A stretch of DNA of 64,000 bases. It comes from Cyanobium sp. FGCU6. GTDB taxonomy: Bacteria > Cyanobacteriota > Cyanobacteriia > PCC-6307 > Cyanobiaceae. Both the position numbers and the translations under genes were made by a program. Positions 20,466 to 29,033 of this stretch are shown here, in pieces; the first letter of the stretch is position 1, and each line of letters opens with the position of its first letter. The notes beneath the pieces were generated by a model. That model had not been told where the DNA came from and did not search any database. It saw nothing but the letters and a program-made list of their open reading frames with translations. The DNA is taken from assembly GCA_024958655.1 (NCBI GenBank), contig JANWUR010000002.1, forward strand, positions 186,001 through 250,000, in the 5' to 3' direction.

Positions 20466-21740
20466 TCAGACCACCCGCACCTGCCAGTCCGAATCCGGGG
20501 GCAGGCCCTCCAGATCCACCACCTGATTGCGGCCCCGGTCCTTGGCCACGTACAGGGCTGCGTCGGCCGCCTCCAGCAGGGGCTGAAGCTCCCAGCTGCC
20601 GATCCCGCTGGCGGAAGCCAGCCCCACCGACAGGCGGATCACCACGCTGTGGTCATGCTCGATCACCAGCGGAGCAGCCTCAAGCGCCTGGCGGGCGCGC
20701 TCCAGCAGCGCATGGGCCCGGGAACGGTCGGTGACCAGCAGCAGGGCGAACTCATCGCCGCCGAGGCGGCCCACCAGATCGCTGCGGCGCAGGGCATTAG
20801 CCAGAAACGCCGACACGTAACGGATGACCTCGTCGCCGGCGGCGTGGCCATAGCCGTCGTTGATCGACTTGAAATGATCGATGTCGAGCAGGGCCAGCAC
20901 CATCTCCTGCCGCGTGGGGACTGCCCGATCCAGCAGCGCAGCGGCCTTCTCACGGAAGGCCCGGCGGTTGTAGACACCGGAGAGCTCATCGGTATGGGCC
21001 TCGGCGATCAGCTCGGGAAGCACCTGACGCCGCACCAGCCACAGCAGGGCACCACTGGAGAGCAGCAGGGGCAGCAGTCCCGCCAGGATGAAGGTGATGG
21101 TGAGCTGGATGGCCGCGTTGCGGTACTCCTCCAGATCCTTCACGGTGAGCAGGGTGGCCTTCGGACCGAAGCTGCGGGTGCTCTCCAGCGCCAGGGGAAA
21201 CGTCCGCATCGCCACCACCTGGGCGCCGCCCACCAGGGGGATCGGCCCGACGAACCGCAGCCGCGGCTGCTCCAGGCACTGGGCGGAGGCGCCTGGCCTC
21301 AGGCAGGGTTCCAGAAGCCGGCGCAGGGGCGTCGACTCCGGCCGGCGCAGCATCCCTGGGAGGCTTTCCCCCACCAGGGCGCTGTCGCTGGCCGCGAGCA
21401 CCAGACGTCTGGCGTCGAGCACCACGGCCAGATCCGCCTCACCGGCCGAAGTGGTGAGCTGGACCCGTCGGCGCAGCTCATACAGCGGCAGGTAGCTGGT
21501 GAGGGCCACACTCAGCTGGCGCTGCAGGGTGGTGGTGGCGCGCGCCGCATCCCGGCCACTGAGCCGCAGCACCAGCAGCACCGCCAGCAGGCTCATCAGC
21601 GTCGAGGCCAGCAGGGCCACCGCGAGCACGATCAGCACCAGGCGGCGATCAAGGCGGCGCTCGAGCGTCTGGCCGCCCTGACCGTTGCCGGGCCGATCGA
21701 CCAACCCCAGGGCGCCCCCAGGCTCCGTCACCTTACCCAT
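20466..21740 (-). CDS. Membrane-bound diguanylate cyclase (GGDEF)
   Basis: 424 residues: TM helix about residues 33-58, an extracytoplasmic sensor region, a second TM helix around 210-235, then a C-terminal GGDEF domain. The active site reads RLGGDEFALL, and RRSD sits five residues before it, so both catalysis and the product-inhibition I-site look intact; it should make c-di-GMP. The start ATG at 21740 overlaps the end of the upstream binding-protein gene by 8 bp, so the sensor may respond to that periplasmic protein. Confidence 0.92.
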   Translation of the reverse strand: MGKVTEPGGALGLVDRPGNGQGGQTLERRLDRRLVLIVLAVALLASTLMSLLAVLLVLRLSGRDAARATTTLQRQLSVALTSYLPLYELRRRVQLTTSAGEADLAVVLDARRLVLAASDSALVGESLPGMLRRPESTPLRRLLEPCLRPGASAQCLEQPRLRFVGPIPLVGGAQVVAMRTFPLALESTRSFGPKATLLTVKDLEEYRNAAIQLTITFILAGLLPLLLSSGALLWLVRRQVLPELIAEAHTDELSGVYNRRAFREKAAALLDRAVPTRQEMVLALLDIDHFKSINDGYGHAAGDEVIRYVSAFLANALRRSDLVGRLGGDEFALLLVTDRSRAHALLERARQALEAAPLVIEHDHSVVIRLSVGLASASGIGSWELQPLLEAADAALYVAKDRGRNQVVDLEGLPPDSDWQVRVV

Positions 21741-22710
21741 CCCCCTCCAGCGCCTCCGTGGATAGGCGGGGAAGAGGGGCCGTGGGGGTGATGCGGCCAG
21801 CCCGCAGCATCAGGCGCGCCATCTGATTCAGGCTGGCGGCGACCGGACCCCTCGGAGCCAGGAGTCGCCCCTGATCCGCCGGCCCGGGATAGACCAGGCC
21901 CGCCTCACTGGCCTTGAAGGCGGCGGCAGAGAGTCCCTCCCGCCCCGCCATCAGCGCTACGGCCCGGCCCGGGTGCTCCCGGGCCCAGCGCCGGGCCTCC
22001 CACCAGGTGGCCACAAGGGCGCGCACCCGCTCCGGGTGACGACGCAGCACGACCGGGTCCACCGCCAGCACATCCACCACTTCTCCAGGAAGGCGCTCGG
22101 AGCCGAACAGGCGGGGGTAGCGGCCCTCCACCAGGAGGGGGGTGGCGTAGGGCACATAGGTGACGATCGCCTCCAGCCGGCCGTCCCGCAGCCCCTCCAC
22201 CAGATCCGAAGGATCTCCGGGCACGAGCCTGAGGTCGTCGAGGCCGAGGCCATGGGGCTCGAGGCCGCGGAGCAGCAAAACCTGGGCGAGCACGGTCGTC
22301 TCCACGCCCACGGACCGCCCCGCCAGATCCGCCATCGACCGCAGGCCGGGCGCCCCCAGCACCATGTCGCCACCGCGGGACTCATCGAGCACGAGCACGA
22401 GCACAGGACAGCGTGTGGGTGCGTCCTGGCAGGTGGCGATCGTCTCCGGCAGGCTGGTGGCCAGCAGGTCGACATCTCCGCGCACGTAGGCCAGCCGCTG
22501 GTCCTGGAGCGAGCCGAACTGGCGCACCTTCAGTGCCAACCCGTGGCGATGCCCGAGCTGCCGTTGCTCCGCCAGATAGAGATACTCGTAGGCCGGCCAG
22601 TTGGTGATGGCCACCTCGAAGGCCGGGGTGGACCTCCAGCAGCCCGCCAATGCCAGCGCAGGGACGACCGGGGCCAGCATCAGGCCAAGCAGAGCAAGCG
22701 CCCCTCTCAT
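21733..22710 (-). CDS. ABC-type substrate-binding lipoprotein (NMT1/SsuA-like), copy 2
   Basis: 325 residues with a lipoprotein signal (cleavage at LAGC) and an NMT1/taurine-type periplasmic binding fold (FEVAITNWPAYEYLYLAE at the mature N-terminus, VPYATPLLVEG, DVLAVDP). No permease or ATPase gene is nearby, so it probably senses rather than imports. Paralogous to the next gene upstream (shared CPVLVLVLDES-like, SVADLRGR-like and EIFDVLAI-like stretches). 4-bp overlap upstream and 8-bp overlap with the GGDEF gene. The ligand is unknown. Confidence 0.85.
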   Translation of the reverse strand: MRGALALLGLMLAPVVPALALAGCWRSTPAFEVAITNWPAYEYLYLAEQRQLGHRHGLALKVRQFGSLQDQRLAYVRGDVDLLATSLPETIATCQDAPTRCPVLVLVLDESRGGDMVLGAPGLRSMADLAGRSVGVETTVLAQVLLLRGLEPHGLGLDDLRLVPGDPSDLVEGLRDGRLEAIVTYVPYATPLLVEGRYPRLFGSERLPGEVVDVLAVDPVVLRRHPERVRALVATWWEARRWAREHPGRAVALMAGREGLSAAAFKASEAGLVYPGPADQGRLLAPRGPVAASLNQMARLMLRAGRITPTAPLPRLSTEALEGDG

Positions 22711-23708
22711 CGCGCGAGCGCCTGACGCACCGGCCCGTCCGTCACCACCGGCAGGACACCTCCGGCGGGAAGCACCCCCAGCTGCCGCTGCACCCTCTGC
22801 ACCGCAACGAGATTACGCACGATCGGTCCGCCGGGGGCCAGCAGCGGCTTCTGCTGCTCGAGGGGGAAGAAGCGCAGTCCCGCCAGGGTGGTGCGGAACT
22901 CCGCCAGGGGCAGCTCCTCCCGTTTCGCCATCACAGCATGGGAGGCGTCCGGATGCGAGACGGCATGGGTGTGGGCCTGGGCCCAGGCCCGCACCAGGGC
23001 CTCGACCTCGGCGGGGTGCTCGCGCAGCCAGGCCGGCTCGATCGCCAGAACATCGAAGATCTCCCCGGGGATCTCCCGGCTGTCGAACAGCCGCCGCAGG
23101 TTCTGCTGCCGCTCAGCCTGCATGCTGAAGGGCGGGTACAAGACCGCTGCGTCCACATCCCCCCGGGCTAGCGCGACGCCCATGGCTCCCAGGGTCATGC
23201 CCCGCAACGTGACCGCAGCGAGGGGGACACCACTGCGCTCCAGCGCCCGGGCCAGCACGAAGGGCCCGAGGGTGGAGAAGGCCACGGCCACCCGACGACC
23301 CCGGAGGTCGGCGACAGAGCGGATGGTCGGGCGGGCCAGCACCACATCGGCGCCGGTGGATTCGTCGAGCACGAGGACCACCACCGGGCAGCGCTCCGAC
23401 GCCCTGGCACAGATGTCCACCACCTCCACGGTGGTGAGCGGCGCGATCCGCACATCGCCGCGCAGATAGGCATGCACGATGTCCTGGGGATCGGGATACT
23501 CCACCGGTCGGATCCGGATGCCGGCGGTCCGATCCAACCCCTCGTGATGGGCCAGCACGAAGAACTCATAGCCGGGCCACTTGGACACAGGCACCTCCAC
23601 CACAGGCCTCCGGGTGGCGCAGGCGGTGGCGAACAGGCCCAGAACCGTGCCGAGGGCGACCAGGGTCGCGATTGCCCGGGAGGAAGCCACGGAGCACGAT
23701 CGAAGCAT
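22707..23708 (-). CDS. ABC-type substrate-binding lipoprotein (NMT1/SsuA-like), copy 1
   Basis: 333 residues from the ATG at 23708, which has a GGAAGGGG stretch just upstream; the frame is open to 23759. N-terminal hydrophobic signal ending FATAC, a weak lipobox, then VVEVPVSKWPGYEFFVLAHHEGL. Same fold as its downstream paralogue. First gene of a three-gene unit (binding protein, binding protein, GGDEF) and divergent from an EAL gene with 109 bp between. Substrate not predictable; nitrate/sulfonate/pyrimidine-type ligands are typical of the family. Confidence 0.85.
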   Translation of the reverse strand: MLRSCSVASSRAIATLVALGTVLGLFATACATRRPVVEVPVSKWPGYEFFVLAHHEGLDRTAGIRIRPVEYPDPQDIVHAYLRGDVRIAPLTTVEVVDICARASERCPVVVLVLDESTGADVVLARPTIRSVADLRGRRVAVAFSTLGPFVLARALERSGVPLAAVTLRGMTLGAMGVALARGDVDAAVLYPPFSMQAERQQNLRRLFDSREIPGEIFDVLAIEPAWLREHPAEVEALVRAWAQAHTHAVSHPDASHAVMAKREELPLAEFRTTLAGLRFFPLEQQKPLLAPGGPIVRNLVAVQRVQRQLGVLPAGGVLPVVTDGPVRQALAR

Positions 23709-23817
23709 CCCCTTCCCTGGCGAAGGCCGCAACGTAGCCGTCGCCACCTTGGCTGACACCGGTGTCGGCGGGGAGAAACCTCCCTAACGTTGAAAACCGC
23801 AGCACTTTGCAGCCAGG

Positions 23818-26007
23818 TTGGAGAACCAGTGGTTCGAACCACCGGAGGGCGCCGCCCAAGCGTCAGCCACCGGTTCCGCGCCCTCCGAAGAGGCGCAGAG
23901 CGCCCCCCTGCGGCTGGCCTCCCTCGAGGAAGGGCTGCGCGTGGCTCTCGATCTCAGCGGCACCGACCTGGTGCTCTGCGATCCACAGAGCTGGCGGTTC
24001 CTCGACTGCAACCGCTCGGCGCACGAACGGCTGGGCTACAGCCGCGAGGAATTCCTGGCCCTCGATCCGGCCTCTCTGCAGGCCGACCCTCAGCACGACG
24101 AGCGATGGGTGCAGGAGCGGATGGAGCAGATGCGGCAGCAGCCGCGAGGGTCGTTTCCCACCCGCCATCGCGGCCGCGACGGCCGCCTGCGCGATGTGGA
24201 TCTTCACTACCAGATGGTGACGTTCCAGGGCCGCCCCCTGGTGGTGATCGCCCAACGGGACAGCACCGAAAAGGAGCGGGCCCGGCGGGAGTCGGAGCGG
24301 CTGGGCTTCATGCTCAACGAGGCCGAGCGCATCAGCCATCTGGGCAGCTGGGAGCTGATCCACGCCACCGGTGAGCTGCTCTGGTCGGAGGAGACCTACC
24401 GGATCTTCGGCACAACCCCTGAGGAGACGCGACCCAGCTACGAGAACTTCCTGGGCCTGGTCCACCCCGACGACCGGGATGCCCTGGAGGCCACTTTCCG
24501 CCAGAGCGTGCTCAACGGCAGTGCTTACCGGATGCGCCACCGGCTGCTGTTGCCGGACGGCCAGGAGAAGATCGTGCTGGAGCGGGGCGAAACCCGGTAC
24601 GACGAGAAGGGCCAACCGCTCACCACCATCGGCACGGTGCACGACATCACCCACCAGCACGTGATCGAACGCCAGCTGGAGGAGGCGGCCTACCTCGACC
24701 CCCTCACCGGCCTGCCGAACAAGGCCGCCACACTCCGCCGCCTGCATGGCCTGATGCAGACCGGCGCCTACAACTGCAGCATCGCGGTGATCGGCATCGA
24801 TCTCGACGATTTCCAGTCGATCAACGACAGCTTCGGACCCGAGGTGGGCAACCAGGTGCTCACCGCCGTCGGCCAACGTCTGCGCAACCATCTCCAGTCC
24901 AGCGACTGGGTGGCGCGGCTGGGGAGTGATGAATTCGTGGTGGTTCGGCACTGTCCCAGCGGCACGATCGGCGAAGCGATCGACCTGGCCCGCCAGGTGC
25001 ATGCGGCCCTGGACGATCTGCCCCTGATCGGCACCGGCGTGGCGATGCGGCCGACGAGCTGCGTGGGGGTGGCGACCTTCCCGGAACACGGCACGGATCC
25101 CGAAAGCCTGCTGCAATGCACAAACACGGCCCTGATGGAGGCCAAGCACAGCGGCAAGCATCAGCTGCGCGCGTACTCCACGGCGATGAGCACCCTGCTG
25201 CGCGAACGGCTGGAGCTGGAGGTGCAGCTGGCCCACGCGGTGGACCGGGAGCAATTGCGGCTGGTGTATCAGCCCCAGGTGGACCGCCAGGGTCGTCCGG
25301 TGGGGGCGGAGGCCCTCCTGCGCTGGCGGTCCCAGGGAGGGGGGGAAATCCCGCCGGATCGCTTCATCCCCCTGGCCGAGCAGACGGGCCTGATCCTGCC
25401 GATCGGCTCCTGGGTGCTGGAGGAGGCCCTGCAGCAGGTGCGGCTCTGGGAACTGCGCCGTATGGATCCCCCCAGGCTGGCGATCAACATCTCCGCCCTT
25501 CAGCTCGAGCAGGAGGAACCCTCACTGGGATCCCAGCTCGCGGCGGCTCTGAGCCGGCATCATGTGAGCGCCGGGGCGTTCGAACTGGAGATCACCGAAA
25601 CGGCCCTGCTTCGCAACCCCAAACTGGCCATCGAGCAGCTTGAGAAACTGGCCGGGCTTGGCTTCAGCCTGGCGATCGACGACTTCGGCACCGGCTATTC
25701 CTCCCTCTCGATGCTGCATGCGCTGCCGATCAACAAGCTCAAGATCGACCGCTGCTTCCTCCAGAACATCGACCGCGACAACGCCAACCGCGCGATTGTG
25801 CGCGCCACTGTTTCCATGGCCCAGTCCCTCGGACTGCTCACCCTCGCCGAGGGCGTGGAAACCGAAGGCCAGTTCCAGAGTCTGCTGGAGCTCGGCTGTG
25901 ACCAGTTCCAGGGTTATCTGTTCGGCCGTCCCCAGCCCACCGACTCCTTTGAGCAGGCTCTGGCCGCTCTCGCCGGGGGCCAGGAGGCCCGTCTGCTCAC
26001 CAGCTGA
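23818..26007 (+). CDS. PAS-PAS-GGDEF-EAL c-di-GMP phosphodiesterase
   Basis: 729 residues from a TTG at 23818; no better start is in frame nearby. Two PAS modules (about 40-160 and 165-285; the second has WSEETYRIFG and GTVHDITHQ), a GGDEF-like domain whose motif is GSDEF, then an EAL domain. The EAL part retains EALLRW, the INIS asparagine, ELEITETAL, DDFGTGYSS, KIDRCF, EGVETEGQ and QGYLFG, so hydrolysis of c-di-GMP should be intact; the degenerate GSDEF probably binds GTP or is inactive. Divergent from the binding-protein/cyclase unit, hence likely its counterpart. No TM segment, so cytosolic. Confidence 0.92.
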   Translation: MENQWFEPPEGAAQASATGSAPSEEAQSAPLRLASLEEGLRVALDLSGTDLVLCDPQSWRFLDCNRSAHERLGYSREEFLALDPASLQADPQHDERWVQERMEQMRQQPRGSFPTRHRGRDGRLRDVDLHYQMVTFQGRPLVVIAQRDSTEKERARRESERLGFMLNEAERISHLGSWELIHATGELLWSEETYRIFGTTPEETRPSYENFLGLVHPDDRDALEATFRQSVLNGSAYRMRHRLLLPDGQEKIVLERGETRYDEKGQPLTTIGTVHDITHQHVIERQLEEAAYLDPLTGLPNKAATLRRLHGLMQTGAYNCSIAVIGIDLDDFQSINDSFGPEVGNQVLTAVGQRLRNHLQSSDWVARLGSDEFVVVRHCPSGTIGEAIDLARQVHAALDDLPLIGTGVAMRPTSCVGVATFPEHGTDPESLLQCTNTALMEAKHSGKHQLRAYSTAMSTLLRERLELEVQLAHAVDREQLRLVYQPQVDRQGRPVGAEALLRWRSQGGGEIPPDRFIPLAEQTGLILPIGSWVLEEALQQVRLWELRRMDPPRLAINISALQLEQEEPSLGSQLAAALSRHHVSAGAFELEITETALLRNPKLAIEQLEKLAGLGFSLAIDDFGTGYSSLSMLHALPINKLKIDRCFLQNIDRDNANRAIVRATVSMAQSLGLLTLAEGVETEGQFQSLLELGCDQFQGYLFGRPQPTDSFEQALAALAGGQEARLLTS

Positions 26008-26554
26008 CGCCGTGAAGCTTGGGCAGGGGTGCCGTGCGGGAGGTGACGGCGTAGAGGCGGGGGATCCGGTTGCTGTTGTAGACCCTGAACTCCCGCACCA
26101 CGCTGGCGCCCTCGTCGCGTACGGCCTGGTTCAACACCAGCGAGCCATCAGGATCGGAGACAGAGCGGTGGAAAGTGCCCGGGGGGATGCGCAGGATGTC
26201 ACCGCCACAATCGAGGCGGACGATGTGAAAGGGATAGTTCCAGCCCAGGTTCACCAGGTAGAAGGTGCGGCCGCCGTGCAGGGCGAGCAGATTGTCCTCC
26301 TGATGGGGGTGGAGATAGAACTGCCACGCTCCCGACTCCGGATCGTCCGGTGGACTCACCGCAGGGCCGGTGTGCACCACCAGATCGCGGGCATTGGAGC
26401 TGGGAACCGTGATGTCGAAGAAGCGGACCGCCGGGGTATCGCGGAACTTCTCGTAGGGGATCAGCTCGAACATCGGCGCCGGTCTGGGCGGGCGTTGGTG
26501 AGGCTCCTGCTGAGCCTGGACCTGGGGGTCGCGGGGGGCGGTGCGGGCGTTCAT
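25997..26554 (-). CDS. Cupin-like conserved hypothetical protein
   Basis: 185 residues with beta-rich, histidine-containing stretches (FYLHPHQEDNLLALHGG and RIPPGTFHRSVS) that resemble a cupin barrel with metal-binding histidines. The first 27 residues are low complexity; the Met at 26473 (MFELIPYEKF) could be the true start. An 11-base G/C homopolymer lies directly before the ATG at 26554. Its end overlaps the end of the convergent EAL gene by 11 bp. Possibly a sugar isomerase/dTDP-sugar epimerase-like fold, but I do not recognise the enzyme. Confidence 0.7.
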   Translation of the reverse strand: MNARTAPRDPQVQAQQEPHQRPPRPAPMFELIPYEKFRDTPAVRFFDITVPSSNARDLVVHTGPAVSPPDDPESGAWQFYLHPHQEDNLLALHGGRTFYLVNLGWNYPFHIVRLDCGGDILRIPPGTFHRSVSDPDGSLVLNQAVRDEGASVVREFRVYNSNRIPRLYAVTSRTAPLPKLHGVSW

Positions 26555-26565
26555 GGGGGGGGGGG
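26555..26565. repeat. 11-base G/C homopolymer before the cupin gene
   Basis: Eleven consecutive G on the plus strand, thus C11 in the transcript immediately before ATG 26554. Long G/C runs are prone to slippage and could alter leader length or initiation. Confidence 0.7.
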
Positions 26566-26701
26566 AGCTGGCGATGCCGCAGCCGGTGAAGAGTTTCCAG
26601 TGAACCGAAGCGCCTGGCCCCCAACCGTGGAAATGGATACGGAATTCGCTCTTCCTTGGACCAGTTCCCGCACCGGGCCCTTCCTCCGACTGCCAGGCGG
26701 C

Positions 26702-27487
26702 TCAGAACGGGATCGGCATCTCCGCCAGGGCGGGCTCGGGGGCGCAGGCCGGAACCCGCTGGGCCACCATCGCTCCCACCAGCACGATCGAGGGGGATGC
26801 CAGGCCCTGGGCCTCGGCCCGGTCCGCCAGTTCGCCGAGCACCGTCACCAGCACCCGCTGGCCCTGGACGGTGCCCTGCTGGATCACAGCCGCGGGCGTC
26901 TCGGGCCCCAGCCCGCCAGCCATCAGTTCGTCGCCGATGCGGCGCAGATTGTGCAGGCCCATGTAGATCACCAGCCCATCGCTGCTGCGGGCCAGCCCCC
27001 GCCAATCGACCGACGGTCGGGCCTTGTCGATCTCCTCGTGGCCGGTCACGAAGGTGACGCTCGAGCCCGCTGCCCGATGGGTGACAGGAATGCCGGCATA
27101 GGCCGGGGCGGCGATGCCGGCCGTGACCCCAGGCACCACCTGCACCGCCACTCCGGCCGCCACCAGGTGGGCCGCCTCCTCGCCGCCGCGACCGAACAGG
27201 AAAGGATCGCCGCCCTTGAGGCGCACCACGGAGCGATGGCGGCCGGCCAGCTCCACCAGCACGGCGTTGGTGCTGCGCTGGGGCACCGAATGGTGGCCGC
27301 GGCGTTTGCCGACGAAGTGGAGCTCGCAATGGGGAGGCACCAGCTCGAGCAGGGCCCTGGGGACCAGCGCGTCATAGACGAGGGCATCGCAGCTCTGCAG
27401 CAGCCGGTGGGCCCGCAGGGTGAGCAGCTCCGGGTCACCGGGGCCGGCCCCCACCAGGTAGACGGTGCCGGGCACCGAAGTGCTCAT
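26702..27487 (-). CDS. cobA: Uroporphyrinogen-III C-methyltransferase
   Basis: SAM-dependent methylation of uroporphyrinogen III to precorrin-2, entry to siroheme and cobalamin. 261 residues from the ATG at 27487 (MSTSVPGTVYLVGAGPGDPEL). Motifs: VGAGPGDPELLTLRA, VVRLKGGDPFLFGRGGEEA, VVPGVTAGIAAPAYAGIPVTHR, all diagnostic for SUMT. Single-domain form without CysG dehydrogenase. The long open frame upstream through the amylase gene is antisense noise. Siroheme is needed for nitrite and sulfite reductases. Confidence 0.95.
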   Translation of the reverse strand: MSTSVPGTVYLVGAGPGDPELLTLRAHRLLQSCDALVYDALVPRALLELVPPHCELHFVGKRRGHHSVPQRSTNAVLVELAGRHRSVVRLKGGDPFLFGRGGEEAAHLVAAGVAVQVVPGVTAGIAAPAYAGIPVTHRAAGSSVTFVTGHEEIDKARPSVDWRGLARSSDGLVIYMGLHNLRRIGDELMAGGLGPETPAAVIQQGTVQGQRVLVTVLGELADRAEAQGLASPSIVLVGAMVAQRVPACAPEPALAEMPIPF

Positions 27488-27594
27488 GGCAGGAGCGGAA
27501 GCAGGGCGGGGATGAACAGGGCAGGATCCGCATCTGGAGGGAACTGTATGGAGCGGGCTGCACGCTGGCCGAGCCGGAGCTGCCCGTCCGTGGC

Positions 27595-29016
27595 TCAGGG
27601 GCCGCAGGCGCTGAAGGGTTCGCGCACGAAGAACAGGGCATCGCGGGGCTCCACCGCCAGCCCACCGCGGCTCCAGCTCCCCCAGCGGGTCACGAACTTC
27701 TTCGGACCCCGGCGCTCGATCGCCACGGTGCTGCCGCTGCGCAGTTCCCGGTAGCAGCCCTCCAGATCGCTCAGGGTGAGATCGAGCACCGGCTGATCGA
27801 AGCGCTCGGCGCCCTTGTTGATCACGGCGAATCCCTCGGCTCCCCGCTGCAGCAGCAGCACGGTGCTCCTGTTGATCGGCCGCAGGATCGTTTCGTTCCC
27901 ATGGCGCCCTTCCCGGGCCCGGCCCGCAAGGATGCGGCGGAACAGGGCGCCGGCGCTCAGGTAGGGCGCCGCGGCGGCATCGCCGGCGAGCACCAGCGGG
28001 GTTCCGTGCTGCCGGGCCAGCACATAGGCGCTCGCCAGCCAGGCATCGGCGGGATCGCTCCAGGGGTTGAGGGCGTCTTCGCGTCGAACGCGGATCTCCG
28101 CCAGGTTGTCGTGGCTGCGGCCGAAGCTCACGCTGCGGGGATCCGCAAGGACCGCCGCCGGCAGGGAACGCAGATCGCCACCCCAGGAGAAGGCCCGTCG
28201 CAGCGATCCGTACAGCACGAAGTCGGTGACGGCGGCGATCCACGCGTAGTCCTGGGCCCCGGTGTCGCCGTCCTGGATCACCTCCAGGTAGTTCCAGATG
28301 CGACGTTGGCTGCGGGCATCGACGTGATCGATGTACTCCTTCAACACCTGCGGCGGCATGTGCTTGGCGGCATCGAAGCGGAAGCCGTCGATCCCCAGGC
28401 CGAGCAGCCGCTCGAGATGGGCCTTCTGAATCCGCTTCACGTTGGCCGTGAACACCAGATCCGGCAGGCTGCCGAGCCAGCAGCCGAGTTCGGAATCGCG
28501 GTTGCCGTCGTCGTAACCGCTGCGGCCTGGCACCCGGCTGTCCGTGTCCCGGCAGGGGCGGCGCAGGGTGGCCCCGGGAAGGCCGTGGAAATCGGCCCGC
28601 CCCAGGCCCGGGTAGCAGAGTGGGTTCTCCTGCTCCGGCCGGCCATCGAGATCGGCCATGTGGTTGAAGACCACATCGGCGATCACCCGCACCCCGCAGC
28701 CATGGGCCCGGCGGATCAGCCGGCGCAGATCCTGCTCCGTGCCCAGCCCGGCGATCACACCGTGATCCACGGGCTGGTAGCGCCGGGCCCAGCCCATCGG
28801 GGCCGCGAAGGGTCCGGGGTGCGACTGCTGGGCCGGCGAGATCTGCACGTGCGACCAGCCCTGCTTCCCCCAGCGGCACACCTGCTCTTCCACCTGCCGA
28901 AACGGCAGATCGAAGGCGTGCAGAATCGCGGTGGGCTGCTCGCCCGCCGAGGCTCCGGCCGGCAGGGCCAGGGCCAGAAGCAGGGCCAGCCGGCTCAGAA
29001 GGGAGCGGCAGCGCAC
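27595..29016 (-). CDS. Secreted GH13 alpha-amylase
   Basis: 473 residues with an N-terminal signal peptide (hydrophobic core LLALALPAGASA), so exported. GH13 conserved regions are in order: DVVFNH; GFRFDAAKH with the nucleophile Asp; LEVIQDG with the acid/base Glu; and the third-acid region FGRSHDN. Hydrolyses internal alpha-1,4-glucosidic bonds, presumably of external or periplasmic starch-like glucan. The gene ahead of it on the same strand is a TPR protein (gap 17 bp), which may be co-transcribed. Full-length and apparently active. Confidence 0.92.
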   Translation of the reverse strand: MRCRSLLSRLALLLALALPAGASAGEQPTAILHAFDLPFRQVEEQVCRWGKQGWSHVQISPAQQSHPGPFAAPMGWARRYQPVDHGVIAGLGTEQDLRRLIRRAHGCGVRVIADVVFNHMADLDGRPEQENPLCYPGLGRADFHGLPGATLRRPCRDTDSRVPGRSGYDDGNRDSELGCWLGSLPDLVFTANVKRIQKAHLERLLGLGIDGFRFDAAKHMPPQVLKEYIDHVDARSQRRIWNYLEVIQDGDTGAQDYAWIAAVTDFVLYGSLRRAFSWGGDLRSLPAAVLADPRSVSFGRSHDNLAEIRVRREDALNPWSDPADAWLASAYVLARQHGTPLVLAGDAAAAPYLSAGALFRRILAGRAREGRHGNETILRPINRSTVLLLQRGAEGFAVINKGAERFDQPVLDLTLSDLEGCYRELRSGSTVAIERRGPKKFVTRWGSWSRGGLAVEPRDALFFVREPFSACGP

Positions 29017-29033
29017 CGATGGGACGTGGGGGG

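Noticed and set aside
23829-23850. tRNA T-loop-like sequence TTCGAACC
   Set aside because: No acceptor, anticodon or D-arm partners found around it; it lies in the start of the EAL protein gene.
26702-28879. A fused amylase-antisense/CobA frame of 725 residues
   Set aside because: The N-terminal two thirds overlap the GH13 gene in another frame and look arginine/proline-rich; only the SUMT part from 27487 is real.
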